A program made the position numbers and the translations under genes. From the NCBI RefSeq assembly GCF_001646665.1, contig NZ_LWBU01000363.1, positions 143,786 to 207,785 on the forward strand: 64,000 bases of DNA. Reading direction: 5' to 3'. The notes below the pieces were generated by a model that saw only the letters and a list, made by a program, of their open reading frames with translations, did not search any database and had not been told where the DNA came from. Shown here piece by piece: positions 18,728 to 27,681 of this stretch (position 1 is its first letter; every line of letters begins with the position of its first letter). The DNA comes from Streptomyces noursei. Its GTDB lineage: Bacteria; Actinomycetota; Actinomycetes; Streptomycetales; Streptomycetaceae.

Positions 18728-19051
18728 CTACACCCGGGGCAACGTTTCGGCGGCGATGCCGCCTTCGATGGCGAGGATGCGGTGCAGCCGGGTGGCCACC
18801 AGCAGGCGCTGCATCTGGGGCGGTACGCCCCGCAGCACCAGCCGGCGGCCGCAGCGGCCCGCTCGCCGGTGGGCGCCCATGATGACTCCGAGACCGGTGG
18901 CGTCCCAGGAGTCGAGGCCGGTCAGGTCCAGCACCAGGTCGCCGGCGCCGTCGTCGACGGCCGAGTGCAGGACCGTACGGGCGTCCGCCGCGCTGCGGAC
19001 GTCGAGGCGGCCCCCGACGACCAGCTCGGCGTGGTCGCCCCTGATGTGCAT
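18728..19051 (-). CDS. STAS-domain protein (anti-sigma factor antagonist-like)
   Basis: A 107-residue single STAS domain. The phosphorylation loop reads SWDATGLGVIM, so the usual serine position is threonine. It is otherwise typical of SpoIIAA-type antagonists, which bind anti-sigma kinases. Start ATG 19051 has GGGGAG about 5 nt upstream; a longer in-frame start at 19096 is possible. No anti-sigma kinase or sigma gene is adjacent, so the partner is unknown. Confidence 0.85.
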   Translation of the reverse strand: MHIRGDHAELVVGGRLDVRSAADARTVLHSAVDDGAGDLVLDLTGLDSWDATGLGVIMGAHRRAGRCGRRLVLRGVPPQMQRLLVATRLHRILAIEGGIAAETLPRV

Positions 19052-19204
19052 ATGCGCTCCCCGAGAGTGCGTCGTCGTCACGTCTTCCGTCGTCACGTAC
19101 TTCTATGCAACAACTGACTGCCGGACCGGCGGACCAGTTGCGCCTTGTAAGCGAACCGATACCGAATTCACCCCGGGGGGTGATCGTGCAGGGGTCGGGA
19201 CGGC

Positions 19205-20053
19205 TCAGTGCTTGTAGAAGCCCTGCCCGCTCTTGCGACCGATGTCACCGGCGTCCACCATCCGGCGCATCAGCTCCGGCGGCGCGAACTTCTCGTCCTG
19301 GGACTCGGTGTAGATGTTGCTGGTGGCGTGGAGCAGGATGTCCACGCCGGTGAGGTCGGCGGTCGCCAGCGGGCCCATCGCGTGGCCGAAGCCGAGCTTG
19401 CAGGCGATGTCGATGTCCTCGGCGGAGGCGACGCCCGATTCGTACAGCTTCGCGGCCTCGACGACCAGCGCGGAGATCAGACGGGTCGTCACGAAGCCGG
19501 CGACGTCGCGGTTGACGACGATACAGGTCTTGCCGACGGACTCGGCGAACTCGCGGGCGGTGGCGAGGGTTTCGTCGCTGGTCTTGTAGCCGCGCACCAG
19601 TTCGCACAGCTGCATCATCGGGACCGGCGAGAAGAAGTGGGTGCCGACGACGCGCTCGGGGCGCTCCGTCACGGCCGCGATCTTGGTGATCGGGATGGCG
19701 GAGGTGTTGGAGGCGAGGACGGCGTCGTCGCGTACGAGCTTGTCGAGCGTACGGAAGATGTCGTGCTTGACGTCCAGCTTCTCGAAGACCGCCTCGACGA
19801 CGATGTCGGCGTCGGCGGCCGCGTCCATGTCGGTGGTGGTGGTGATGCGGGCCAAGGCGGCCTCGGCGTCGGCGGCTTCGAGCCGGCCCTTGGCGACGAA
19901 CTTGTCGTACGAGGCCTTGATGCCGTCGGTGCCGCGGGTCAGGGCGGCGTCGGTGACGTCGCGCAGCACGACCTCCCAGCCCGCCTGGGCCGAGACCTGC
20001 GCGATTCCGGACCCCATGAGTCCGGCCCCGATGACGGCGAGCTTCCTGGCCAC
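19205..20053 (-). CDS. 3-hydroxybutyryl-CoA dehydrogenase
   Basis: A 282-residue NAD(P)-dependent 3-hydroxyacyl-CoA dehydrogenase. The N-terminal Rossmann motif is VIGAGLMGSGIA. The catalytic histidine lies in VGTHFFSPVPMMQLCELV, followed by NRDVAGFVTTRL and the C-terminal helical domain (GPLATADLTGVD). Start is GTG 20053 with AAGGGGAAG upstream. It converts acetoacetyl-CoA and 3-hydroxybutyryl-CoA, so it is functionally linked to the thiolase near the start of the window. Transcribed alone, convergent to nothing obvious. Confidence 0.93.
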   Translation of the reverse strand: MARKLAVIGAGLMGSGIAQVSAQAGWEVVLRDVTDAALTRGTDGIKASYDKFVAKGRLEAADAEAALARITTTTDMDAAADADIVVEAVFEKLDVKHDIFRTLDKLVRDDAVLASNTSAIPITKIAAVTERPERVVGTHFFSPVPMMQLCELVRGYKTSDETLATAREFAESVGKTCIVVNRDVAGFVTTRLISALVVEAAKLYESGVASAEDIDIACKLGFGHAMGPLATADLTGVDILLHATSNIYTESQDEKFAPPELMRRMVDAGDIGRKSGQGFYKH

Positions 20054-20217
20054 GATCTTCCCCTTAACACCCGTTTACGTATCGGCTCTTCGCGGAGGTT
20101 AGCGGGCGCGCGCGGCCCTGTGGCGCCGAAGAGATGCGCGTCACGTCTCAGATGACGGACATCACACCGATACGGGTGCCGCGGTGAGCCGGGGCGCCCC
20201 CCGGGCCGTGAGCCGGG

Positions 20218-20865
20218 TCACTCGGCCGGCCGCCGCGCGTACGCCCGGACCTTGTCGCCGAGCAGTTCCTCCGCCTCGTCGAGGAGGCCGAGGGCCTCGC
20301 GGGCGACCTCGCCGATGTCGCGCCACCGGACCATCTCGGTGCCGATCCAGGCCATCAGGGTGCTGTGGATCCAGGAGAGCTGTCCGGCAACGAGGGCCGG
20401 CACCGGGTCGTCGTCGCGCGCGGCGGTCTCCCGCGCGAGGGTGGTGGTGAGGTCGGCGAGGGCCTCCTGCTGGATGGCCCAGAGGCGGGAGCGCAGGGCG
20501 TGGGCGTCGGTGATGACGCGCATGAAGTCGGCCCAGCCGGCGAAGAGGCCGACGGTGGGCGACTGGCCGACGACCGCGGCGCGCAGTTCGCGCAGGACGG
20601 CGTCGGCGGCGGACTCGCCGGGGCGGCGGCCGCGCACGTACCGGGAGAGGCGGTCGATGACGTCCTCGCCGCGGTCGAGGAACAGGTCCTCCTTGGCCGG
20701 AAAGTAGTTGTAGACGGTGTTGACGGAGACGTCGGCCGCCCTGGCGATCTCGGCGATCGTCACGGCGTCGAAGCCGCGCTCCAGGAACAGGCCGGTGGCC
20801 ACGTCGGAGATGTGCTGTCTGGTCTGCCGCTTCTTGCGCTCTCTCAGTCCTTCGGTCGTCGCCAT
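20218..20865 (-). CDS. TetR-family transcriptional regulator
   Basis: A 215-residue protein with an N-terminal TetR HTH: FLERGFDAVTIAEIARAADV then VNTVYNYFPAKEDLF. A helical ligand-binding domain follows. ATG 20865. It is divergent from an ABC exporter operon starting at 20946. The 80-nt gap contains a dyad suited to a dimeric repressor, so it probably represses the exporter and itself until an effector, perhaps the export substrate, binds. Confidence 0.9.
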   Translation of the reverse strand: MATTEGLRERKKRQTRQHISDVATGLFLERGFDAVTIAEIARAADVSVNTVYNYFPAKEDLFLDRGEDVIDRLSRYVRGRRPGESAADAVLRELRAAVVGQSPTVGLFAGWADFMRVITDAHALRSRLWAIQQEALADLTTTLARETAARDDDPVPALVAGQLSWIHSTLMAWIGTEMVRWRDIGEVAREALGLLDEAEELLGDKVRAYARRPAE

Positions 20866-20893
20866 GCGCCCATCCTAACTTTCCTGGACCCTC

Positions 20894-20922
20894 TGAAAAC
20901 TTGGAGTCGTTGCAAACTTTCA
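20894..20922. promoter_or_regulatory. Candidate TetR operator
   Basis: A 29-bp imperfect dyad with outer arms TGAAA and TTTCA and additional symmetric positions inside (8 of 14 pairs match). A second overlapping inverted repeat, GAGTCG (20904-20909) and CGACTC (20924-20929), is present. Both lie in the short divergent gap between the tetR and ABC-ATPase starts. Binding is inferred from position and symmetry. Confidence 0.4.
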
Positions 20923-20945
20923 CCGACTCTGTTTTTCTTAGGAGC

Positions 20946-21731
<786 letters not shown>

Positions 21732-21739
21732 GAGTCCCC

Positions 21740-22489
21740 GTGCTGATCCACGACACCGCGCTCGTCTTCGGCCGGTACGCCCGCCAGACGCTGCGCTCCC
21801 GGTTCCAGCTGCTCTTCGGCGTGCTGATGCCGCTGATGTACCTGCTCTTCTTCGGCCCGCTCCTCACCGGTCTGCCGCTCGGCGCCCGGGGCGACTCCTG
21901 GCAGGTCCTCGTCCCCGGGCTGCTGCTCCAGCTCGGCCTGTTCGGCGCCTCGTTCGCGGGGTTCGCGATCATCATCGAGAAGCAGATGGGGGTGGTCGAA
22001 CGGATGCGCGTCACCCCGGTCGGCCGGCTGCCGCTGCTGCTGGGCCGGGTCCTGCGGGACGCGGCGCTCTTCGTCTTCCAGGCGGTGCTGCTGGTGCTGG
22101 CCGCCGTGGCGATGGGGCTGCGGGCGCCGCTGGGCGGGATCCTGATCGGGTTCGGGTTCGTCGCCGTCCTGACGGTCGCGCTGGCGTCCCTGTCGTACGC
22201 GCTGGCGCTCAGGGTGCCCAAGCCGCAGGAGTTCGGGCCGGCCGTCAACGCGGTGAGCATGCCGTCGATGCTGCTGTCGGGCCTGATGCTGCCGATGGCC
22301 CTGGCACCGGCCTGGCTCGACGCCCTGTCGCACCTCATGCCGTTCCGGTACCTGGTCGACGCGGTGCGGGCGGCGTACGTGGGCGACTACACCGGCCCGG
22401 CGATGCTGTACGGCGTGCTGGTCGCGGCCGGTTTCGCGGCCCTGGCCGTGACGGTGGGCACACGGGTGTTCCGCGAGGCCGGGGCGTAA
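21740..22489 (+). CDS. ABC-2 type permease (DrrB-like exporter)
   Basis: A 249-residue membrane protein with about six transmembrane helices (MPLMYLLFFGPLL near the N terminus). It has the typical cytoplasmic EKQMGVVERMRVTPV segment and a C-terminal SMLLSGLMLP region. Start GTG 21740 is preceded by GGAG at 21731-21734. Partner of the preceding ATPase, forming a probable drug or lipid exporter under TetR control. Confidence 0.88.
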   Translation: MLIHDTALVFGRYARQTLRSRFQLLFGVLMPLMYLLFFGPLLTGLPLGARGDSWQVLVPGLLLQLGLFGASFAGFAIIIEKQMGVVERMRVTPVGRLPLLLGRVLRDAALFVFQAVLLVLAAVAMGLRAPLGGILIGFGFVAVLTVALASLSYALALRVPKPQEFGPAVNAVSMPSMLLSGLMLPMALAPAWLDALSHLMPFRYLVDAVRAAYVGDYTGPAMLYGVLVAAGFAALAVTVGTRVFREAGA

Positions 22490-22502
22490 CTAGGCTGGCC
22501 GC

Positions 22503-23075
22503 ATGGTCAATCTGACGCGCATCTACACCCGCACCGGCGACAAGGGCACGACGGCACTCGGCGACATGAGCCGCACGGCCAAGACGGACCTGCGGATCGC
22601 GGCGTACGCCGACGCCAACGAGGCCAACGCGGTCATCGGCACCGCCATCGCGCTGGGCAGCCTCGGCGAGGAGGTCGTCAAGGTCCTCGTCCGCGTCCAG
22701 AACGACCTGTTCGACGTGGGCGCGGACCTGTCGACACCGGTGGTCGAGAACCCGCAGTACCCGCCGCTGCGGGTGGAGCAGTCGTACATCGACAAGCTGG
22801 AGGCGGACTGCGACCGGTTCCTGGAGGACCTGGACAAGCTCCGCTCCTTCATCCTCCCCGGCGGCACCCCGGGCGCGGCCCTGCTGCACCAGGCGTGCAC
22901 GGTCGTCCGGCGCGCCGAGCGGTCGACGTGGGCCGCGCTGGAGGTGCACGGCGAGACGATGAACGCCCTGACCGCGACGTACCTCAACCGCCTCTCCGAC
23001 CTGCTGTTCATCCTGGCGCGCACCGCCAACAAGGAGGTCGGCGACGTGCTGTGGGTCCCCGGCGGCGAACGCTGA
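22503..23075 (+). CDS. Cob(I)alamin adenosyltransferase, PduO type
   Basis: A 190-residue enzyme transferring the adenosyl group of ATP to cob(I)alamin to make coenzyme B12. Family marks are the N-terminal ATP loop YTRTGDKGTTALGD, the RVQNDLFDVGADL helix, GGTPGAALLHQACTVVRRAER and YLNRLSDLLF. It starts at ATG 22503, 13 nt after the exporter permease stop. The cofactor it makes is used by methylmalonyl-CoA mutase, whose helper genes meaB and mce lie at the window start. Confidence 0.93.
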   Translation: MVNLTRIYTRTGDKGTTALGDMSRTAKTDLRIAAYADANEANAVIGTAIALGSLGEEVVKVLVRVQNDLFDVGADLSTPVVENPQYPPLRVEQSYIDKLEADCDRFLEDLDKLRSFILPGGTPGAALLHQACTVVRRAERSTWAALEVHGETMNALTATYLNRLSDLLFILARTANKEVGDVLWVPGGER

Positions 23076-23098
23076 CACCCCTGCCGGGCCGGTGTCAG
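23072..23098. terminator. Bidirectional stem-loop spanning two stop codons
   Basis: CTGACACC (23072-23079) pairs with GGTGTCAG (23091-23098). The arms contain the stop codons of the plus-strand adenosyltransferase gene and the minus-strand membrane protein gene, which converge here with only 19 nt between them. Probably a shared terminator. Confidence 0.5.
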
Positions 23099-23673
23099 GG
23101 GCGCTCCGCCCGGGCCGGTTCGCGCGGGGCGGGCTCCGCGGCCGGGGCCTTCCGCGGCCGGACCGCGTACGACGCCGCGATCAGGCCGTGGATGACCGCC
23201 GTCTTCCACGCCGCGCCCATCCAGCCCTGCAGCGGGGCGGTGCGGCCGGGGTCGCCGACGTACAGGATCGCGAGCCACAGCAGGACCGTGGCGACCACCG
23301 CGCCGACGAGTGTGCCCAGCCAGATCCGGCCCTCGTGCCGGGCGCGCGCCATGCCGTAGCGGGGCGGCGTCACGGGCCGGGGGCCGCCGGCGAGGCGGTG
23401 GGCGGCGTGGCCGTCCAGCCACGTCACGGTGCGGTGGCCGTGCCCGACGGTGTAGCCGATGTACAGCGCGGCCAGCCCGTGCTTCCAGCTCGGATCGGCG
23501 CCGTTTTTGAGGTCGATCGCCGTGACGACCAGCAGGACGACCTCCAGCAGCGGCTCGCACAGCAGCAGCGCCGCGCCCGTGCGGGGCATCCGCAGCAGGT
23601 AGCGGGCGGCCAGTCCGGCGGCCAGCAGCACCCAGAAGCCGACTTCACAGATCACGATGAGCGCGACTACCAC
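23095..23673 (-). CDS. Hypothetical membrane protein
   Basis: A 192-residue protein of unknown function with about four transmembrane segments: VVALIVICEVGFWVLLAAGL at the start, LLLCEPLLEVVLLVVTAI, GTLVGAVVATVLLWLAILYV and a weaker fourth. It ends in an Ala/Pro/Glu/Arg tail. Start GTG 23673 has GGGAG about 8 nt upstream. The frame is open further upstream to 24099, but that part overlaps the sensor kinase gene and is rejected. It diverges from the chiS gene. Confidence 0.7.
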   Translation of the reverse strand: MVVALIVICEVGFWVLLAAGLAARYLLRMPRTGAALLLCEPLLEVVLLVVTAIDLKNGADPSWKHGLAALYIGYTVGHGHRTVTWLDGHAAHRLAGGPRPVTPPRYGMARARHEGRIWLGTLVGAVVATVLLWLAILYVGDPGRTAPLQGWMGAAWKTAVIHGLIAASYAVRPRKAPAAEPAPREPARAERP

Positions 23674-23824
23674 GGCACTCTCCCTTCGTTGCCCCTCCAG
23701 CCTCCCGGCGGCCGCGCGCCGGCGCGTCGTCACCGCTGACGAATCGGTACTGCATCCTTCGATGTAGTGGGCACTCCGACCGCACGTGGAGGTCCGGCCG
23801 GCGCCCGGCGTGTTGGATGGAGGG

Positions 23825-25027
23825 GTGAGACTTCCCCGTACGCACCGTGACGACGTGCTGATCGCCGCCGCCGGGCTGGCCTGCGGGCTGCTGCTGTGGG
23901 GGTTCGGGCTGTACACGCAGGGCCCGAGCAGCCCGCTGCCCGACGGTCCGGTGGTGCTCGTGCCGCTGGTCGCGATGACCTCTCTGGCGCTGGTGCGCCG
24001 CACCATGCCGCGCACGGCTCTGCTCGCCGGGACGGTCGCGGTCGTCGGGGACCAGTTCACCCGGGGCAACCTGATGACGGTCGTGATGTTCGCCGACATC
24101 GTCTACGCGGCCGTGGTGTACGGACCACCCGCCTCTGCCCGCCGGATCCCGGTCACCACCGGGCTCATCACCATCGCGGTGACGCTCGGGTTCCTCGCCT
24201 GGTTCCAGGAGCCGGAGGCGCTGCTGATCGGCGTGGTCACGGCGCTGATCACCTTCTTCCCCGCCCTCACCGGCGCGGTCGTCCGCAACCACCGCCAGGC
24301 CGCCGACACGGCCCGGCTGCGGGCGGAGCAGACCGCACTGCTCGCCGAGATGGACCGCCGGCAGGCGGTGATCGCCGAGCGGTCGCGGATGGCGCGCGAG
24401 CTGCACGACATGGTGGCCAACCACCTGTCCGCGATCGCCATCCACTCCACCGCGGCGCTCTCCCTCAACGACCCGAAGACCTCCCGCGACGCGCTGGGCG
24501 TCATCCGCGAGAACAGCGTCGACGGCCTGGCCGAGATGCGCCGGCTGATCGGCCTGCTGCGCGACACCAGCGGCCACGACGAGCCGGCCGCCGCGCCGAC
24601 GCTCGACGGCCTGGACGCGCTGGTACGGCAGGCCGGGCTGAACGGCGCCGCGAGCGGCCTGACCTTCCGGCTGGTCGACGACCGGGCGCCGGGCGCCGAC
24701 CCGCTCCCCGCACCCGTCGAGCTGGCGGCGTACCGCATCGTGCAGGAGTCGCTGACGAACACGCTCAAGCACGCGGACGCGGGGGAGGTGACCGTCGCGC
24801 TGCACTCCGCCGACCACGGGCTGACCGTCCAGGTGACCAGCGCCTACGGCAGCCGGCCGGGGCCGCGCGCGCCCGGTTCGGGGGCGGGGCTGGTGGGGAT
24901 GCGGGAGCGGATCGCGCTGCTGGGCGGCGTGTTCGAGGCGGGCCCGGCGCAGGAGCGGGGCGGGACGACCTGGCGGGTGCGGGCGGAACTGCCCGTGGCG
25001 GAGGACGACAAGGAGCCGTCGGCATGA
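23825..25027 (+). CDS. chiS: Sensor histidine kinase (ChiS-type)
   Basis: A 400-residue NarL-type kinase. The N terminus has four hydrophobic segments. The dimerisation/phosphoacceptor helix has H194 in ARELHDMVANHLSAIAIHST, and a C-terminal HATPase domain follows (YRIVQESLTNTLKHA, then GAGLVGMRERI). Start GTG 23825 directly follows GGAGGG; in-frame GTGs at 23810 and 23786 are alternatives. The stop overlaps the response regulator start (ATGA). Position upstream of chiC matches the chiS-chiR-chiC arrangement known from S. coelicolor, so it probably controls chitinase expression. Confidence 0.85.
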   Translation: MRLPRTHRDDVLIAAAGLACGLLLWGFGLYTQGPSSPLPDGPVVLVPLVAMTSLALVRRTMPRTALLAGTVAVVGDQFTRGNLMTVVMFADIVYAAVVYGPPASARRIPVTTGLITIAVTLGFLAWFQEPEALLIGVVTALITFFPALTGAVVRNHRQAADTARLRAEQTALLAEMDRRQAVIAERSRMARELHDMVANHLSAIAIHSTAALSLNDPKTSRDALGVIRENSVDGLAEMRRLIGLLRDTSGHDEPAAAPTLDGLDALVRQAGLNGAASGLTFRLVDDRAPGADPLPAPVELAAYRIVQESLTNTLKHADAGEVTVALHSADHGLTVQVTSAYGSRPGPRAPGSGAGLVGMRERIALLGGVFEAGPAQERGGTTWRVRAELPVAEDDKEPSA

Positions 25028-25695
25028 CCGGAAACGGAGCCCCGCGCGTACGCGTGCTGGTGGCCGAGGACCAGAGCGCGGTGCGCGCGGGACTGGTCCT
25101 GATCCTGGGCAGCGCGCCCGACATCGAGGTGGTCGGGGAGGCGGGGGACGGTGAGGAGGCGGTGCGCCTGGCCCGCCTGCTGCGGCCCGACCTGGTGCTG
25201 ATGGACGTGCAGATGCCGCGTCTGGACGGCGTTTCGGCCACCCGTCAGGTGGTGGACGAGGGCCTCGCCGACGTCCTGGTCCTGACGACGTTCGACCTGG
25301 ACGAGTACGTGTTCGGGGCGCTGCGCGCCGGGGCGGCGGGGTTCCTGCTGAAGAACACCGACGCCAGGGACCTGATCGAGGCGGTACGGACGGTGGCGCG
25401 CGGCGAGGGCATGATCGCGCCCGCGGTGACCCGCCGGCTGATCGCCGAGTTCGCGGCGCCGTCGAGGCCGGTGCGGGCGCCGGACGCGCCCGACCCGGCG
25501 GTGCTGGACGTGCTGACCCGTCGGGAGCGGGAGGTCCTGTCGTGCCTGGGCGAGGGGCTGTCGAACGCGGAGATCGCCGTACGTCTGGAGATGGCCGAGG
25601 CGACGGTGAAGACCCATGTGAGCAGGCTGCTGGGGAAGCTGGAGCTGCGCAGCAGGGTGCAAGCGGCGGTGCTCGCGCAGGAGTTGGGCGTCTGA
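25024..25695 (+). CDS. chiR: LuxR/NarL response regulator (ChiR-type)
   Basis: A 223-residue regulator. The receiver domain has the acidic pocket (AEDQ), phosphoacceptor D61 in LVLMDVQMP and the conserved Lys in FLLKNTD. The C-terminal LuxR HTH (LTRREREVLSCLGEGLSNAE, then TVKTHVSRLLGKL) occupies about residues 160-220. It overlaps the kinase gene by 4 nt and precedes chiC by 129 nt. By synteny with the chiSRC locus it should act on chiC; this is inference from context. Confidence 0.88.
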   Translation: MTGNGAPRVRVLVAEDQSAVRAGLVLILGSAPDIEVVGEAGDGEEAVRLARLLRPDLVLMDVQMPRLDGVSATRQVVDEGLADVLVLTTFDLDEYVFGALRAGAAGFLLKNTDARDLIEAVRTVARGEGMIAPAVTRRLIAEFAAPSRPVRAPDAPDPAVLDVLTRREREVLSCLGEGLSNAEIAVRLEMAEATVKTHVSRLLGKLELRSRVQAAVLAQELGV

Positions 25696-25711
25696 ACGAG
25701 AGCGTCACCTG

Positions 25712-25753
25712 TGGTCTGGACCTATTGACGATTGGTCCAGACCTTCCTACGCT
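25712..25753 (+). promoter_or_regulatory. chiC promoter with two DasR-like boxes
   Basis: A -35 TTGACG (25725-25730) and a -10 TACGCT (25748-25753) are separated by exactly 17 nt. They are flanked and overlapped by TGGTCTGGACC (25712-25722) and TGGTCCAGACC (25733-25743). The boxes match the core of the DasR responsive element (TGGTCTAGACCA) and the direct repeats known in Streptomyces chitinase promoters. Repressor occupancy would block the -35 and spacer, and N-acetylglucosamine phosphates should relieve it. Confidence 0.75.
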
Positions 25754-25824
25754 CACGGCGCGCACCTTTCACGTATCCGGACGCGAACCCCCACCTTCCC
25801 CCGTCCGCAACTTGAGGAGCACCG

Positions 25825-27681
25825 TTGAGCACTCAAGCACTTCCGCGCAGAACGAGGTTCCGAGCCAGAGCCACGGCCGGGCTGACCGCCCTTCTGCTGC
25901 CGCTGGCCGCCATGGTCGGCCTCGCCTCCCCCGCCCAGGCGGCCACCTCGGCGACCGCCACGTACACCAAGGCCTCCGACTGGGGCTCCGGCTTCGAGGG
26001 CCGGTGGACGGTGAAGAACACCGGTACCACCACCCTCTCCTCCTGGACCGTCGAGTGGGACTTCCCCTCCGGCACGTCGGTCACCTCCGCCTGGGACGCC
26101 ACCGTCACCAGCAGCGGCACCCACTGGACCGCCAAGAACGTCGGCTGGAACGGCACCCTCGCCCCCGGCGCCTCCGTCTCCTTCGGGTTCAACGGCACCG
26201 GCACCGGATCGCCCACGGGCTGCAAGCTCAACGGCGGCTCCTGCGACGGCGGCCCCACCGTCCCCGGTGACACCGCGCCCTCCGCGCCCGGCACCCCCGC
26301 CGCGTCCGACATCACCGACACCTCGGTGAAGCTCACCTGGACCGCGGCCACCGACGACAAGGGCGTCAAGAACTACGACGTGCTCCGCGACGGCGCCAAG
26401 GTCGCCACGGTCACCGGCCTGACGTACACCGACACCGCCCTGACCGCCGGCACGGACTACTCGTACAGCGTCCAGGCGCGGGACACCGCCGACCAGACCG
26501 GCCCCGTCAGCGGCGCCCGCGCCGTGCGCACCACCGGCGGCGGCACCGACCCCGGACCGGGCCCCGGCGCCAAGGTCAACCTCGGCTACTTCACCAACTG
26601 GGGCGTCTACGGGCGCAACTACCACGTCAAGAACCTGGTGACGTCCGGCTCGGCGCAGAAGATCACGCACATCAACTACGCCTTCGGCAACGTCCAGAAC
26701 GGCAAGTGCACCATCGGTGACGCCTACGCCGACTACGACAAGGCCTACACCGCCGACCAGTCCGTCGACGGCAAGGCCGACACCTGGGACCAGCCGCTGC
26801 GCGGCAACTTCAACCAGCTGCGCAAGCTGAAGGCCCAGTACCCGCACATCAAGGTGCTGTGGTCGTTCGGCGGCTGGACCTGGTCCGGCGGCTTCGGCCA
26901 GGCCGTGCAGAACCCCGCCGCCTTCGCCCAGTCGTGCTACGACCTGGTCGAGGACCCGCGCTGGGCCGACGTCTTCGACGGCATCGATCTGGACTGGGAG
27001 TACCCCAACGCCTGCGGTCTGACCTGTGACACCAGCGGGCCGGCCTCCTTCAAGAACATGATGCAGGCCATGCGCGCCAAGTTCGGTGCCAACAACCTGG
27101 TCACCGCCGCCGTGACGGCGGACGCCTCCTCCGGCGGCAAGATCGACGCCGCCGACTACGGCGGCGCCGCGCCGTACTACGACTGGCTCAACGTCATGAC
27201 GTACGACTTCTTCGGCGCCTGGGCGGCGAAGGGCCCGACGGCCCCGCACTCCCCGCTCACCTCGTACCCGGGCATCCCGCAGGCGGGATTCAACTCCGCC
27301 GAGGCGATCGCCAAGTTCAAGGCGAAGGGCGTCCCGTCCACCAAGCTGCTCCTCGGCATCGGGTTCTACGGGCGCGGCTGGACCGGCGTCACGCAGAAGG
27401 AGCCGGGCGGCACCGCGACGGGCCCGGCCCAGGGCACGTACGAGCAGGGCATCGAGGACTACAAGGTCCTGAAGAACTCCTGCCCCGCCAACGGCACGGT
27501 CGCCGGCACCGCGTACGCGCACTGCGGCACCAACTGGTGGAGCTACGACACCCCGGCCACCGTCACGTCCAAGATGGGCTGGGCGAAGAACCAGGGCCTG
27601 GGCGGCGCGTTCTTCTGGGAGTTCAGCGGTGACACCGCGAACGGCGAACTCGTCAGCGCCATCAGCAACGGGCTGAAGTAA
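25825..27681 (+). CDS. chiC: Secreted chitinase, CBM2-FnIII-GH18 (ChiC-type)
   Basis: A 618-residue secreted enzyme. It has a basic N terminus, a hydrophobic signal core and a likely cleavage after AQA near residue 38. A family 2 carbohydrate-binding domain (to about 130), a fibronectin type III domain (about 150-235) and a glycoside hydrolase 18 barrel follow. The catalytic motif is DGIDLDWE with D385, D388, D390 and acid/base E392. It hydrolyses chitin outside the cell. The start is TTG 25825 with GAGGAG 5 nt upstream. Its last 20 nt overlap the 3' end of the convergent phosphopantetheinyl transferase gene. Confidence 0.93.
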   Translation: MSTQALPRRTRFRARATAGLTALLLPLAAMVGLASPAQAATSATATYTKASDWGSGFEGRWTVKNTGTTTLSSWTVEWDFPSGTSVTSAWDATVTSSGTHWTAKNVGWNGTLAPGASVSFGFNGTGTGSPTGCKLNGGSCDGGPTVPGDTAPSAPGTPAASDITDTSVKLTWTAATDDKGVKNYDVLRDGAKVATVTGLTYTDTALTAGTDYSYSVQARDTADQTGPVSGARAVRTTGGGTDPGPGPGAKVNLGYFTNWGVYGRNYHVKNLVTSGSAQKITHINYAFGNVQNGKCTIGDAYADYDKAYTADQSVDGKADTWDQPLRGNFNQLRKLKAQYPHIKVLWSFGGWTWSGGFGQAVQNPAAFAQSCYDLVEDPRWADVFDGIDLDWEYPNACGLTCDTSGPASFKNMMQAMRAKFGANNLVTAAVTADASSGGKIDAADYGGAAPYYDWLNVMTYDFFGAWAAKGPTAPHSPLTSYPGIPQAGFNSAEAIAKFKAKGVPSTKLLLGIGFYGRGWTGVTQKEPGGTATGPAQGTYEQGIEDYKVLKNSCPANGTVAGTAYAHCGTNWWSYDTPATVTSKMGWAKNQGLGGAFFWEFSGDTANGELVSAISNGLK

